Source: Gayadomonas joobiniege G7 (GTDB lineage: Bacteria > Pseudomonadota > Gammaproteobacteria > Enterobacterales > Alteromonadaceae). Taken from it: DNA of 64,000 bases. Location of the stretch: positions 1 through 64,000 of the forward strand of contig NZ_AMRX01000001.1 in assembly GCF_000300815.1 (NCBI RefSeq), given 5' to 3'. The notes beneath the pieces were generated by a model. It worked only from the letters and a program-made list of their open reading frames with translations. It searched no databases and was not told where the DNA came from. Position 1 is the first letter of the stretch. Every line of letters begins with the position of its first letter. Positions 29,982 through 38,468 of the stretch are shown piece by piece. Made by a program: the position numbers and the translations under genes.

Positions 29982-30010
29982 TTGACATGCTGGGGCGCTG
30001 TGAATAGAAT
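29982..30010 (+). promoter_or_regulatory. Promoter of the tRNA-Ala / tRNA-Glu cluster
   Basis: TTGACA (29982-29987), a 17-bp spacer and TAGAAT (30005-30010), followed by a GCGCCCCG discriminator, 26 bp before tRNA-Ala. It lies right after the gltX stop and gives the tRNAs their own stable-RNA-type promoter. Confidence 0.88.
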
Positions 30011-30035
30011 GCGCCCCGCACTTAGGGAATGACTT

Positions 30036-30111
30036 GGGGCCATAGCTCAGCTGGGAGAGCGCAACACTGGCAGTGTTGAGGTCAGCGGTTCGATCCCGCT
30101 TGGCTCCACCA
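30036..30111 (+). tRNA. tRNA-Ala(GGC)
   Basis: 76 nt with encoded CCA. The acceptor stem GGGGCCA / TGGCTCC contains the G3:U70 wobble pair that identifies tRNA-Ala. The anticodon loop CTGGCAG carries GGC. Confidence 0.97.
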
Positions 30112-30164
30112 ATTATTCTTTGTGCATTGGCCTAACAACTTTATGTTGTTCTGAAGTATTCAGC

Positions 30165-30240
30165 GTCCCATTCGTCTAGAGGCCTAGGACACCGCCCTTT
30201 CACGGCGGTAACAGGGGTTCGAATCCCCTATGGGACGCCA
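30165..30240 (+). tRNA. tRNA-Glu(TTC), copy 1
   Basis: 76 nt, acceptor stem GTCCCAT / ATGGGAC, anticodon loop CTTTCAC with UUC, T-loop TTCGAAT, encoded CCA. First of three identical copies. Confidence 0.97.
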
Positions 30241-30262
30241 CTTTATTTTTTGCTGTACCTAT

Positions 30263-30338
30263 GTCCCATTCGTCTAGAGGCCTAGGACACCGCCCTTTCA
30301 CGGCGGTAACAGGGGTTCGAATCCCCTATGGGACGCCA
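30263..30338 (+). tRNA. tRNA-Glu(TTC), copy 2
   Basis: Same 76-nt sequence as copy 1 by direct comparison; the 22-nt spacer before it is unrelated to the others. Confidence 0.97.
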
Positions 30339-30377
30339 TCTTTTGGCACTCAGCAATAAAATTTAGTCACTTTCAGC

Positions 30378-30453
30378 GTCCCATTCGTCTAGAGGCCTAG
30401 GACACCGCCCTTTCACGGCGGTAACAGGGGTTCGAATCCCCTATGGGACGCCA
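30378..30453 (+). tRNA. tRNA-Glu(TTC), copy 3
   Basis: Same 76-nt sequence as copies 1 and 2. No strong intrinsic terminator follows, only the T/C-rich stretch ATCTTTTCTCTTATC before the pseudopilin gene. Confidence 0.97.
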
Positions 30454-30514
30454 TCTTTTCTCTTATCATTTTGTATGCCATAATAAATTCACTTTCATGC
30501 CGTAAGAGCTGTAT

Positions 30515-31108
30515 ATGAAAACCAATCATAAACCTGCATTTGGTTTCACCCTACTAGAATTGTTAATTACATTAGCACTCGCTGCCATTGTTTTAACCAC
30601 AGGCATTCCCAGTTTATTAGATACCATGACAGAAAACCGAGTGAAAACTGTGATGATGGATTTAAACCAAGACATAATTGCAGCTCGCAGCTTTGCTATC
30701 AGTTACGAAACCAATGTTACTCTTTGCCCACTTAGTGATAAAAATGAATGTACGGATAATTGGAAAAACGGCTATACCTTATTCACCGACCACAACCAAA
30801 ATGCTAAATTTGATAGCACTGACGAAAAAAAGCTAGTGGTTCGCAATAAAATAGATAATGCAGATACCTTTATTTTTAGCGATGGAAAATTTATCCAGTA
30901 CCGCTTTGACGGCACCACAATTAATAGTTTTGCTAACAATGATGAGGCCATTTTCAGCTACTGCCCAGAAGTAGATGAACCCCAGCGATATTCAAAAGCG
31001 CTATTGATCAGTATTAGTGGCCGGCCTAGAATGAGTCAAGATTTAGACAATGATGGCCGTGATGAAATCTATTCAGCCAACGAACATATTACTTGCGGTA
31101 ATAACTGA
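30515..31108 (+). CDS. GspH/FimT family pseudopilin, copy 1
   Basis: 197 aa. A type IV pilin-like protein: short basic leader, prepilin cleavage site G/FTLLELLITLALAAIV with Glu at +5, then the hydrophobic helix (about 10-32) and a beta-rich C-terminal domain with two Cys pairs possible (CPLSDKNEC, CPEVDEP...HITC). FimT/GspH proteins are minor pseudopilins that prime pili or, for FimT in some species, bind DNA for uptake. The C-terminal GRPRMSQDLDNDGRDE is an acidic D-x-D-x-D-G motif. No other pilus genes are nearby, so this is an orphan pair with the next gene. Confidence 0.87.
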   Translation: MKTNHKPAFGFTLLELLITLALAAIVLTTGIPSLLDTMTENRVKTVMMDLNQDIIAARSFAISYETNVTLCPLSDKNECTDNWKNGYTLFTDHNQNAKFDSTDEKKLVVRNKIDNADTFIFSDGKFIQYRFDGTTINSFANNDEAIFSYCPEVDEPQRYSKALLISISGRPRMSQDLDNDGRDEIYSANEHITCGNN

Positions 31109-31223
31109 CAACTAAAGTTTACAAAAATCACGCCCCTGATATTAAACCAATTAGACCACCCTGCCCACTCCTGAGTCGACTTGGCTAAAATGAATAGATA
31201 CATTGCAAGATGGCAGGCAGAAC

Positions 31224-31793
31224 ATGGAAACGACATCAGCATTCGGATTTACCCTGTTAGAGCTATTAATCACTCTCGCTCTAATGACTATTGGACTGAC
31301 GATCGGCGTGCCAAGCTTGCTGGAAATTCTGGTCGAACATAGAGTCAATAACGCCATCATTCAGCTCAATCAGAGCATTATTTTGGCTCGTACTTTAGCC
31401 ATTCAAAAAGAAGAGTCTATTATCATTTGTCCATTAACTGCATCCGGCCGATGCGAAACAAATTGGAAACAAGGTTATAGTATTTTTATCGATAAAAACG
31501 ACGACCGCAAATACCAAGAAAAAATCGATACTTTAATTTCTCGGTCGCAACATATAAATAACAAAGATAGGCTGACTTATAGCGGTGGCCGTATGCTCAA
31601 ATTTAATCCACTTGGTCACCTTAGTGGTCGCGCTGGTACTTTTAGATATTGTCCCCTTGCTGATTCAGAGTCAGTTTATGCGCGGGCTATTGTGGTGAGT
31701 TTATCAGGTCGGCCTCGTCAATCAGCCGATATTGATGGTGATGGTAAGGATGAACTGGCTGGGGCAAATGATCATATTCGCTGTTTAGAATAA
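31224..31793 (+). CDS. GspH/FimT family pseudopilin, copy 2
   Basis: 189 aa, a paralogue of the preceding gene. It has the same prepilin motif (FGFTLLELLITLALMTIG), the same spacing of IICPLTASGRCETNWKQGYSIFID, and a C-terminal GRPRQSADIDGDGKDE motif. The two genes are 115 bp apart and clearly arose by tandem duplication, but have diverged to roughly half identity by eye. ATG 31224 is preferred over a TTG seven codons upstream because GGCAG lies at a usable distance and the leader is then of normal length. Confidence 0.85.
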   Translation: METTSAFGFTLLELLITLALMTIGLTIGVPSLLEILVEHRVNNAIIQLNQSIILARTLAIQKEESIIICPLTASGRCETNWKQGYSIFIDKNDDRKYQEKIDTLISRSQHINNKDRLTYSGGRMLKFNPLGHLSGRAGTFRYCPLADSESVYARAIVVSLSGRPRQSADIDGDGKDELAGANDHIRCLE

Positions 31794-31813
31794 AAAAGAA
31801 TTTTAATCGCGCC

Positions 31814-31866
31814 AGATACCGAGTAATATTAGTTTAGTTTTTTAGTCAATAGATACCGAGTAGTAT
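31814..31866 (+). repeat. Two direct repeats before the FliL-like gene
   Basis: AGATACCGAGTAATAT (31814-31829) and AGATACCGAGTAGTAT (31851-31866), 15 of 16 bases identical and 37 bp apart, the second ending two bases before the start codon of the FliL-like gene. They could be regulatory sites or the trace of a small duplication. Confidence 0.6.
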
Positions 31867-31868
31867 AG

Positions 31869-32282
31869 ATGCAAGCATCCCCCAAAAAAACCACAGTTAA
31901 TTTGCTTATCAGCCTGTTACTGCTTGTTTGGGCATCTAAAAGTATCGCTCAACAAGATGATTTTGCTTATTATGGTTTTGAACCAGATATCATTACCAAT
32001 TATATTAATAACCGAAACAAACCAGGTTATGTGCGTTTAAGTATTGAGTTAATGGTAGAAAAGACAGACTACTTAAACTTGGTTGAGCACCATTCTCCGT
32101 TGCTCAGAGATGCAATTGTTGAAATTATAGGCCAAGCACCAGAAGAGCAAATAAAATCGCTCAGTGGGCGGGAGTCTTTACGTAAACAATGTGTCGACAA
32201 AATAAAAAGCCTACTGCAAAAAGAAACAGGCAATCCATTAATTCGGGATGTATTGTTTACTAATTATATTTACGATAGCTAA
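31869..32282 (+). CDS. Orphan FliL-like protein
   Basis: 137 aa with a hydrophobic N-terminus (TVNLLISLLLLVWASKSIA) that may be a signal peptide or anchor. The body has the FliL pattern: YVRLSIELMVEK, EHHSPLLRDAIVEIIGQ, SLSGRESLRKQCVDKI, and a final IRDVLFTNYIYDS. FliL proteins sit at the flagellar stator and are also related to stomatin-fold proteins. No flagellar genes are in this window, so the gene is an orphan copy and its link to motility is only inferred. The 3' end overlaps glpG by 4 bp, tail to tail. Confidence 0.78.
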   Translation: MQASPKKTTVNLLISLLLLVWASKSIAQQDDFAYYGFEPDIITNYINNRNKPGYVRLSIELMVEKTDYLNLVEHHSPLLRDAIVEIIGQAPEEQIKSLSGRESLRKQCVDKIKSLLQKETGNPLIRDVLFTNYIYDS

Positions 32283-33103
32283 CGTCGTGAGGCAAGCCCA
32301 TAACCGATACCAGCAATTAAACCGCCTAAATGCGCCCAATTTGCCATTGGGATTGGCAAAAAACCGGTAAAGCCGATCACCAACCATAACAACATCATAA
32401 TAAAAATGCCGTTAGGGACTTTAAAGGGTAATTTATTTTTAGCTTGCGCGACCATGGCATAACCTAATAGCCCATATACCACACCAGATAGCCCTAAAAA
32501 CCATGGATTTTCCATTACATATTGCAATGCATGAGCAGCGACAGCCGATAATAAAAATAAATTCAGCAGCCATGGAGCGCCATAATGTTTTTCTAATTGG
32601 CCACCCAACCAAAACCACCAAAACAAATTAAAGACTAAATGAGTCGGGCTGCCATGCATCAAAGCAGGAGTGATCAGGCGATAGATCTCTAATAGTTCAA
32701 AATGCTCTGCGGACGCTGGAAAGCTAAACCTTTGATAAAGCCAGTTTGCACCACCCAATACTTCAACACCATATATCACTAACATCAACATGGTGCTAAT
32801 ACGAACAAAAAACCCTGAATCTCGCCAGATGCTTTTTAATCCCATAGTGCCTACGGTTTGAGACCTAAGAATATTATCTGTTTCGCCCCGTTGCCAAGAT
32901 GCATCTAAAAACTTTTTATCGTTTGGGTTATTCACAAACTGATCAAGTAAATGTTTGGCTTCATCAAAGCGGTTAGCGTCATAAAGGCTGAGTTCAGCGC
33001 CCGCTTCGCTGTCAACGATTTGGTTGTCGATGCCTTGCACATGTAGGTAGTCGGCAAACGCTTTGGCTGTGCGCTTGTCTGCAAAAGTTGCCAGGTGTAT
33101 CAA
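32279..33103 (-). CDS. glpG: Rhomboid intramembrane serine protease GlpG
   Basis: 274 aa. It cleaves membrane proteins within the bilayer. An N-terminal cytoplasmic domain (about 1-85, LATFADKRTAKAFADYLHVQ) precedes six membrane helices. Catalytic Ser is in GLSGVVYGLLGY and His in NWAHLGGLIAG; the oxyanion-region HLVFNLFWWFWLGGQLE is also clear. The start is TTG 33103, with GGAG five bases upstream. It lies 20 bp after glpE; glpE-glpG is the E. coli order, though glpR is not present here. Confidence 0.94.
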   Translation of the reverse strand: MIHLATFADKRTAKAFADYLHVQGIDNQIVDSEAGAELSLYDANRFDEAKHLLDQFVNNPNDKKFLDASWQRGETDNILRSQTVGTMGLKSIWRDSGFFVRISTMLMLVIYGVEVLGGANWLYQRFSFPASAEHFELLEIYRLITPALMHGSPTHLVFNLFWWFWLGGQLEKHYGAPWLLNLFLLSAVAAHALQYVMENPWFLGLSGVVYGLLGYAMVAQAKNKLPFKVPNGIFIMMLLWLVIGFTGFLPIPMANWAHLGGLIAGIGYGLASRR

Positions 33104-33123
33104 TCTAACTCCGCCCTGCTCAT

Positions 33124-33447
33124 TTAACCCGCTTCGGTATGCTCTGGAAAGCTCTTATGCCAAGCTTCAAAACCGCCATCCAGGCTGTAAACCTCAGTAA
33201 ACCCTTGCTGCGCGATATATTGTGCCGCTCCCTGACTTGAAATACCATGGTAACACACAACCACCACAGGCGTTTCATACTCTGTTTGGCTGACAAACTC
33301 ATTAAGCGAGCTATTCGTTAAATGGAACGCGCCTTTAATATGACGGTTTAAAAAGCTATTTTGATCACGAATATCAACAATCTCTAAGCTGTTTTTTGCT
33401 TGTAAAGCTTTTAATTGCTCACAGTTAATATGTTTAAAATCTGTCAT
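33124..33447 (-). CDS. glpE: Thiosulfate sulfurtransferase GlpE (rhodanese)
   Basis: 107 aa, a single rhodanese domain. It transfers sulfur from thiosulfate to cyanide or thiol acceptors such as thioredoxin. The active-site loop VVVCYHGISSQGAA contains the persulfide Cys, and EVYSLDGGFEAWHKSFP ends the domain. Its ATG overlaps the yceI stop in TAATG, so translation is coupled. Confidence 0.94.
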   Translation of the reverse strand: MTDFKHINCEQLKALQAKNSLEIVDIRDQNSFLNRHIKGAFHLTNSSLNEFVSQTEYETPVVVVCYHGISSQGAAQYIAQQGFTEVYSLDGGFEAWHKSFPEHTEAG

Positions 33448-34034
33448 TATTTTTGTTTAAAGGTCAAATTAAAAGTCACTGGAACCGTCTGAGTGATCGA
33501 CGGTAATGCTGCAAGTTCTTGCAGTTTGTTTAACCCCGCCACTAGCGCAAAGTCTGCTGCATTAATCAATACAGGCTGACGTGCATTAACAACTAAATCA
33601 CCCTGGTTCGTTTTAAATACAACCGCTTTAATATTTAGCGACTGAGTTTGCCCGTGTAAGCTCAAACTGGCATCAAATTCAATATTTTTACTTTCACCAA
33701 CGGCCAAAGTACGGTATTGCTCAGCGCTAAGTTTAGCGGTTAGTTCAGCTGTCGCAAACTGCTCTGTTTTAAATAAAAACTTTTGCATACGCTGATCACG
33801 GATCTCAATACTTGTATTAACTGAAGTTAAGTCAATCGAGATAGTCGCTTGGCCTGAATCCGACAGCTTTCCTGACAGCGTATCAAATTTGTGAAGCTCA
33901 GTTATCTGGCTTTTTTTGGTAGATAAGAAGTTGATTTGGCTAGCTGAGTTATCTAGTGTCCAGGCTGCCATCAATGGGCTGCTCACTGTCATTAACACAG
34001 CAGATAAAAAACACATTTTTAGTTTATTCATCAT
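33447..34034 (-). CDS. YceI family periplasmic protein
   Basis: 195 aa with a signal peptide (KMCFLSAVLMTVSSPLMAA). The mature part, WTLDNSASQINFLSTKKSQITELHKFDTLSGKLS, is the start of a YceI lipocalin-like barrel known to bind long polyprenyl chains in some members. The biological role is unknown. The start ATG 34034 has AAAGGA six bases upstream, and the gene overlaps the cysQ stop by 11 bp, placing it in the nudE-cysQ-yceI-glpE-glpG operon. Confidence 0.9.
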   Translation of the reverse strand: MMNKLKMCFLSAVLMTVSSPLMAAWTLDNSASQINFLSTKKSQITELHKFDTLSGKLSDSGQATISIDLTSVNTSIEIRDQRMQKFLFKTEQFATAELTAKLSAEQYRTLAVGESKNIEFDASLSLHGQTQSLNIKAVVFKTNQGDLVVNARQPVLINAADFALVAGLNKLQELAALPSITQTVPVTFNLTFKQK

Positions 34035-34860
34035 CTAACATCCTTTCAGTTTTATGCGGAATAATAACACTCTGCCAATTTACGCTTGGATCGCCTAACA
34101 CAAAAAAATCTGGATTAGACAAGGTTTCACGTTGGTTGTAGCTTAATTCTGCAAACTCGCTATCTATAATGTCACCGCCAGCTTCACGCAAGATACAGTG
34201 ACAAGCGCCCGTATCCCATTCACCGGTTGGCCCTAACCGTAAATAACAGTCGGCGCCACCTTCAGCAATTAAACAGCTTTTAAGCGAACAACTACCTAAA
34301 GCAATGGTTTTATATGAGTGTTGCCCTTTAATATATTGCGCTACTTTAGCATGATCTTGCACTCGAGATACAGCCATGCGGAAAGGTTTTGTCAAATTCA
34401 CCTGGTTGGCATAAATACGGGTAATTTTATCACCGACCTGTTTAAACGCACCTTGGTCCTTTACAGCATAATACCAAGTATCCTGAGTCGGCCAATAAAC
34501 GACCCCTAGACTTGGTACACCAGCAATTATCAAAGCAACATTAACAGCAAAATCTCCACTTCTAGAAACAAACTCTTGGGTTCCATCCATAGGATCTAAT
34601 AACCAATATTGCTGCCATTTACGGCGCTCACGAAAACTTACATCACAAGCTTCTTCTGACAAAATGGGTATATTAGGGGTTAACTTGGCCAGTGCTTTCA
34701 TTAACACTTCATTTGCGGCAAAGTCAGCCGTCGTCACTGGAGAATCATCTGACTTTTCAAAAACGGCAAAGTCGCCGGCATGGTATATGTCTAAAATCGC
34801 TTGGCCGGCTTGTTTGGCAATATTTTTTACATCTGCTAAATATACGAGGGGATCAGTCAT
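34024..34860 (-). CDS. cysQ: 3'(2'),5'-bisphosphate nucleotidase CysQ
   Basis: 278 aa. It removes the 3' phosphate from PAP, the by-product of PAPS reduction, and so keeps sulfate assimilation going. The inositol-monophosphatase fold shows its metal motifs: SDDSPVTTADFAAN, SEEACD, WLLDPMDGTQEFVSRSGDFAVN and GEWDTGACHCILREAGG. ATG 34860 lies 4 bp after the nudE stop and gives the family N-terminus; an 18-codon upstream extension runs into nudE. A sulfate-activation operon lies 1.3 kb away. Confidence 0.94.
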   Translation of the reverse strand: MTDPLVYLADVKNIAKQAGQAILDIYHAGDFAVFEKSDDSPVTTADFAANEVLMKALAKLTPNIPILSEEACDVSFRERRKWQQYWLLDPMDGTQEFVSRSGDFAVNVALIIAGVPSLGVVYWPTQDTWYYAVKDQGAFKQVGDKITRIYANQVNLTKPFRMAVSRVQDHAKVAQYIKGQHSYKTIALGSCSLKSCLIAEGGADCYLRLGPTGEWDTGACHCILREAGGDIIDSEFAELSYNQRETLSNPDFFVLGDPSVNWQSVIIPHKTERMLDDE

Positions 34861-34864
34861 GGAT

Positions 34865-35425
34865 TTAAAAATACTCTTGTGCCATAAATAAAGCGGCAAC
34901 ACTGCGCGCTTCACAAAAATCGTCTCGAGCTAACAGCTCTTTTATATTATGAATCGACCAAGGCACAATATCCAAAGGTTCTGGCTCATCCCCGGCCAAT
35001 TTTTCTTCATAAAGAGACTTAGCTAACACAATGTTCATACTGGCACCAAAATATCCAGGGGCAACCGTTAAACTTTTAAGAGGGATCAGTTCCCGGCTGC
35101 CCATACCTATTTCTTCTTTTAACTCCCGGTTAGCGGCAGCTTTGAAATCTTCTCCTTCATCAATCAGTCCTTTTGGAAAACCCAGCTGGTAGTTATGGGT
35201 TCCGGCTGAGTATTCACGGATCAACAATATGGTTTCCGCGTCTAACATAGGGATCATCATTACCGCGCCATACGTTCGGCGATTACCTCTTAAGCGCTCG
35301 TACTCCCGTTCTTGACCATTGCTGAACTTGAGCTGCAATTGTTCAATTTTGAATAGCCGACTCGACGCCACTGTTTTTTGCTCAAGGATCTCGGGGAGTT
35401 GCTTGTCAGTTAGGGATTTTTTCAT
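34865..35425 (-). CDS. nudE: ADP compounds hydrolase NudE
   Basis: 186 aa Nudix hydrolase. It cleaves ADP-ribose, Ap3A and NADH-type compounds. The Nudix box GLIDEGEDFKAAANRELKEE-IG fits G-x5-E-x7-R-E-U-x-E-E-x-G-U. It is the first gene of a five-gene operon and diverges from yrfG, with only 43 bp between the start codons for both promoters. nudE, cysQ and yrfG are neighbours in several gammaproteobacteria. Confidence 0.93.
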   Translation of the reverse strand: MKKSLTDKQLPEILEQKTVASSRLFKIEQLQLKFSNGQEREYERLRGNRRTYGAVMMIPMLDAETILLIREYSAGTHNYQLGFPKGLIDEGEDFKAAANRELKEEIGMGSRELIPLKSLTVAPGYFGASMNIVLAKSLYEEKLAGDEPEPLDIVPWSIHNIKELLARDDFCEARSVAALFMAQEYF

Positions 35426-35468
35426 CTGCCTGTTATACTTAAATCGTTTTTTTCAAAATAACCTAATA

Positions 35469-36158
35469 ATGATTATGCTGCAATGGCAAGATATTGAAAC
35501 CGTGTTACTCGATATGGATGGGACCTTGCTGGATCTCCATTTTGACAATCAATTTTGGATCCACCATCTGCCGAAAAGATATGCTGAACTGAATCAACTA
35601 CCGCCGGCTCAAGTACAGCAGCAAATGGCTGCCAAATATCAAGCTATGCAAGGTCAGCTCGACTGGTACTGTTTTGACTTTTGGGAACGTGAGTTAAATT
35701 TAGAATTAATGCCGCTTAAACAGGAGCTCGCGCACTTGATTAAAATAAGACCCAGTGTCATTGATTTTTTAACTGCGCTTAAACAGTCACACTGCAAGGT
35801 CATTTTATTAACCAACTCGCACCGAAAAGGATTACAAATGAAGTTTGCGCTAACGGATATCGAGCAATATTTTGATCAAGTCATTAGTAGCCATGATTAT
35901 GGCTACTGCAAAGAGCAGCAAGCATTTTGGCAAGCGGCCGAAACTGCATTAGAGTTTAAACCCGAGCAGAGTCTCTTTATTGACGATAGTTTAGCTGTAT
36001 TACAGGCTGCGCAAACTTATGGCATAGCTCATTTAATAGCTGTTAACCAGCCTGATAGTCAACAGCCAGTGCGCCAAATCAACCAGTTTAATGCGTTGAC
36101 CCACTTTGATGAACTCACCCGAGATCTTAAAAATAGCCTTGCTCACGCAAATAGCTAA
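35469..36158 (+). CDS. yrfG: GMP/IMP nucleotidase YrfG (HAD family)
   Basis: 229 aa. HAD-type phosphatase with motif [20 protein letters not shown], motif [11 protein letters not shown] and motif [17 protein letters not shown]. coli YrfG dephosphorylates purine nucleotides such as GMP and IMP. ATG 35469 (or 35475) gives the normal N-terminus; in-frame codons upstream lie in the divergent nudE gene and are not translated. No Shine-Dalgarno is apparent. The 3' end overlaps cysC by 32 bp, tail to tail. Confidence 0.92.
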   Translation: MIMLQWQDIETVLLDMDGTLLDLHFDNQFWIHHLPKRYAELNQLPPAQVQQQMAAKYQAMQGQLDWYCFDFWERELNLELMPLKQELAHLIKIRPSVIDFLTALKQSHCKVILLTNSHRKGLQMKFALTDIEQYFDQVISSHDYGYCKEQQAFWQAAETALEFKPEQSLFIDDSLAVLQAAQTYGIAHLIAVNQPDSQQPVRQINQFNALTHFDELTRDLKNSLAHANS

Positions 36159-36720
36159 CTACTTGCTCAGCGCATTCGGCAATGCTTTTATCCGCTGTTT
36201 TAATGTGGATCTCCGGCTCCTCAGGTGCTTCGTATGGTGAGCTGATACCAGTAAAATGTGGAATTTTACCGTCACGCGCTTTTTTATATAAACCTTTAGG
36301 GTCGCGCTGCTCACAAACCGCGAGTGGGGTATCGATAAAAACTTCAATAAACTCACCTTGCTCAACCAGGTTGCGGACCATCTCGCGATCCCCTCTAAAG
36401 GGTGAAATAAATGCGGTTAAAACTAACAAACCCGAATCAACAAAAAGTTTGCTGATCTCACCAATACGACGAATGTTTTCAATCCTGTCTTCATCACTAA
36501 AGCTTAAATCTTTATTGATGCCGTGGCGCACGTTATCTCCATCAAGCAAATAACTATGGGCGCCAGCTTCAAATAATTGCGCTTCAACGGCGTTCGCAAC
36601 CGTGGATTTACCTGAGCCACTTAACCCAGTAAACCATAAAATGCACGGTTTTTGTTTTTTTTGTGCACTTCGCTCTGTTTTACTGACATTAGTTGTATGC
36701 CAGACAATGTTTTCGTTCAT
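36127..36720 (-). CDS. cysC: Adenylyl-sulfate kinase
   Basis: 197 aa. It phosphorylates adenosine 5'-phosphosulfate to PAPS. P-loop [14 protein letters not shown] (about 30-43), [18 protein letters not shown] for APS binding, and the [24 protein letters not shown] lid are all present. It is the last gene of the cysD-DHH-cysN-SLC13-cysC operon, 13 bp after the permease gene. Confidence 0.96.
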   Translation of the reverse strand: MNENIVWHTTNVSKTERSAQKKQKPCILWFTGLSGSGKSTVANAVEAQLFEAGAHSYLLDGDNVRHGINKDLSFSDEDRIENIRRIGEISKLFVDSGLLVLTAFISPFRGDREMVRNLVEQGEFIEVFIDTPLAVCEQRDPKGLYKKARDGKIPHFTGISSPYEAPEEPEIHIKTADKSIAECAEQVVSYLREQGYF

Positions 36721-36733
36721 ATCTTAGGTCACC

Positions 36734-38458
36734 TTAAAACGGAAAAAACCAGGGTATTAATAAACTAGATACCAAAATATACATAAAGCTCATTGGCAAA
36801 CCATAACGGATAAAATCGTTTATTTTATAACCACCCGAGTTAAATACTATTAAATTGGTTTGATAGCCATAGGGGCTTAAAAAGCTCGCACTGGCACCAA
36901 ATGCCACTGCCATCACAAAGCTCTGGGGGGCCACACCAAAACTTTCTGCTAAACTTAGGGCCAGCGGAAACATCAGTGCTGCAGCCGCATTATTGGTCAC
37001 TAACTCTGTCAGTATCAGGGTCGCCAATAAAATGCCGATAAATGCGACATAAGCGGGCTGCTGACTAAAACTGGTGTGCAATTGCTCGGCTAATAACTGA
37101 CTTAAACCACTGCTCATCATGGCATCAGCCAAGGTTAACGCAGCCGTAATAATGAGCCAAAGGTCAAAAGGAAATAAACGTTTAAGCTCGGCCGATTTAG
37201 TGACATTTAACGCCACACTGGCGGCAATAAAAAATACCAACCCAGCCAATAAGCTGATCACACCGGTTGCCGCTAATCCAATAACCAGCGCAAAACTGCC
37301 AATAATGGCAAAATTCATCTGCTGACTAAGCGGCTGCTCTACCTGTAAATCCGAGACAATGATAAAATGCCGGTCAAGGTTTTTACGGCTTTTAAAGTCG
37401 CTACCTGTGGCCAATAATAGGCTATCCCCTTCTTTTAGCACCACTTCACCAAGCTTGCCTGGCACACTTAATCCATTACGTTTTAGACCAACAACGGCAG
37501 CGTCAAACATGGCTCTAAACCCTGATACTTTTAGGGTTTTACCATTTAAACTAGAGCCATTTTTTAACACAACTTCAATCAGGTTGTCGCTCATTAAACC
37601 GCTGTGCTCAGCAAATAATTTAACGCCTGGCAAACTCTGCAGCTCGTCAATAAATTTTGCTTCACCACTAAATACTAAGCGGTCACCAGTTTCAATGATA
37701 TGACTCGGTTGCACCGGGCTCAACGATTGCCCACGACGAATAATTTCTACTAAAAAAAAGCTATTGAGGTTTCGTAACCGGTTATCCGACACACTTTTAC
37801 CCACAAGTGGTGAGCCTGGCATGATTTTTATATCGACAAAATATTGTTTTTGTTTTTCATTTAAATGAATATCCGGCAATCTTTTGTCCATTAACAACAT
37901 CACTCCGGTGCCAACCACAACCAAAGCTAACCCCACAGGCAAAAAGTCAAAAAAACCAAGTGATGGGTATCCCGCATCCATCCAAAAGCTATTGACGACC
38001 ATATTGGTCGAGGTGCCAATGAGGGTGCAAGTGCCCCCTAAAATCGCAGCATAGCTGAGCGGCAGTAAGAGTTTAGACGCAGCAACCCGTTTTTGATTTT
38101 TAACGGGCCGCAATAACGCGGCTACCACGGCTGTATTGTTTAAAAATGCAGAGGCAAATGCCGTTAACGAAGTGAGTTTTAATAAACTTTTGCGTGGGCT
38201 TTGCTCAATAGAGCTACGTGCAAACTGTTTTAATAAAACCGTTCGCTCAAGTGCCCGCGAGGCCAACATTAACGCTAATAGAGTCACGACCCCAGGGTTA
38301 ACCGCTTTTTCAAGGGCATTATCCAAGCTGGTTAAGTTAAACGCCAACAGGCTGAGTATGGCGCCTGAAAATATATTAACAGGACGCCATCGGGTCAGCA
38401 CAAGCGCAACGATCGTCGCCACAAAAATGGCTGCGACTGCAGCCTGTGCAAGTGTCAT
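36734..38458 (-). CDS. SLC13/DASS-family permease with RCK_C domains, probable sulfate transporter
   Basis: 574 aa. Two sets of membrane helices flank a soluble middle (about 200-380) with two TrkA-C/RCK_C-like domains (DIKIMPGSPLVGKSV, GSSLNGKTLKVSG). The family's paired signatures are seen as AFLNNTAVVAALL with GTSTNMVVN, and ELVTNNAAAALMFPLA. Members carry dicarboxylates or sulfate with sodium. Because it sits inside the sulfate-activation operon, 10 bp after cysN and 13 bp before cysC, sulfate is the likely substrate; that is inference from context. No Shine-Dalgarno is seen, so coupling to cysN is likely. Confidence 0.88.
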   Translation of the reverse strand: MTLAQAAVAAIFVATIVALVLTRWRPVNIFSGAILSLLAFNLTSLDNALEKAVNPGVVTLLALMLASRALERTVLLKQFARSSIEQSPRKSLLKLTSLTAFASAFLNNTAVVAALLRPVKNQKRVAASKLLLPLSYAAILGGTCTLIGTSTNMVVNSFWMDAGYPSLGFFDFLPVGLALVVVGTGVMLLMDKRLPDIHLNEKQKQYFVDIKIMPGSPLVGKSVSDNRLRNLNSFFLVEIIRRGQSLSPVQPSHIIETGDRLVFSGEAKFIDELQSLPGVKLFAEHSGLMSDNLIEVVLKNGSSLNGKTLKVSGFRAMFDAAVVGLKRNGLSVPGKLGEVVLKEGDSLLLATGSDFKSRKNLDRHFIIVSDLQVEQPLSQQMNFAIIGSFALVIGLAATGVISLLAGLVFFIAASVALNVTKSAELKRLFPFDLWLIITAALTLADAMMSSGLSQLLAEQLHTSFSQQPAYVAFIGILLATLILTELVTNNAAAALMFPLALSLAESFGVAPQSFVMAVAFGASASFLSPYGYQTNLIVFNSGGYKINDFIRYGLPMSFMYILVSSLLIPWFFPF

Positions 38459-38468
38459 AGGCGGTATA

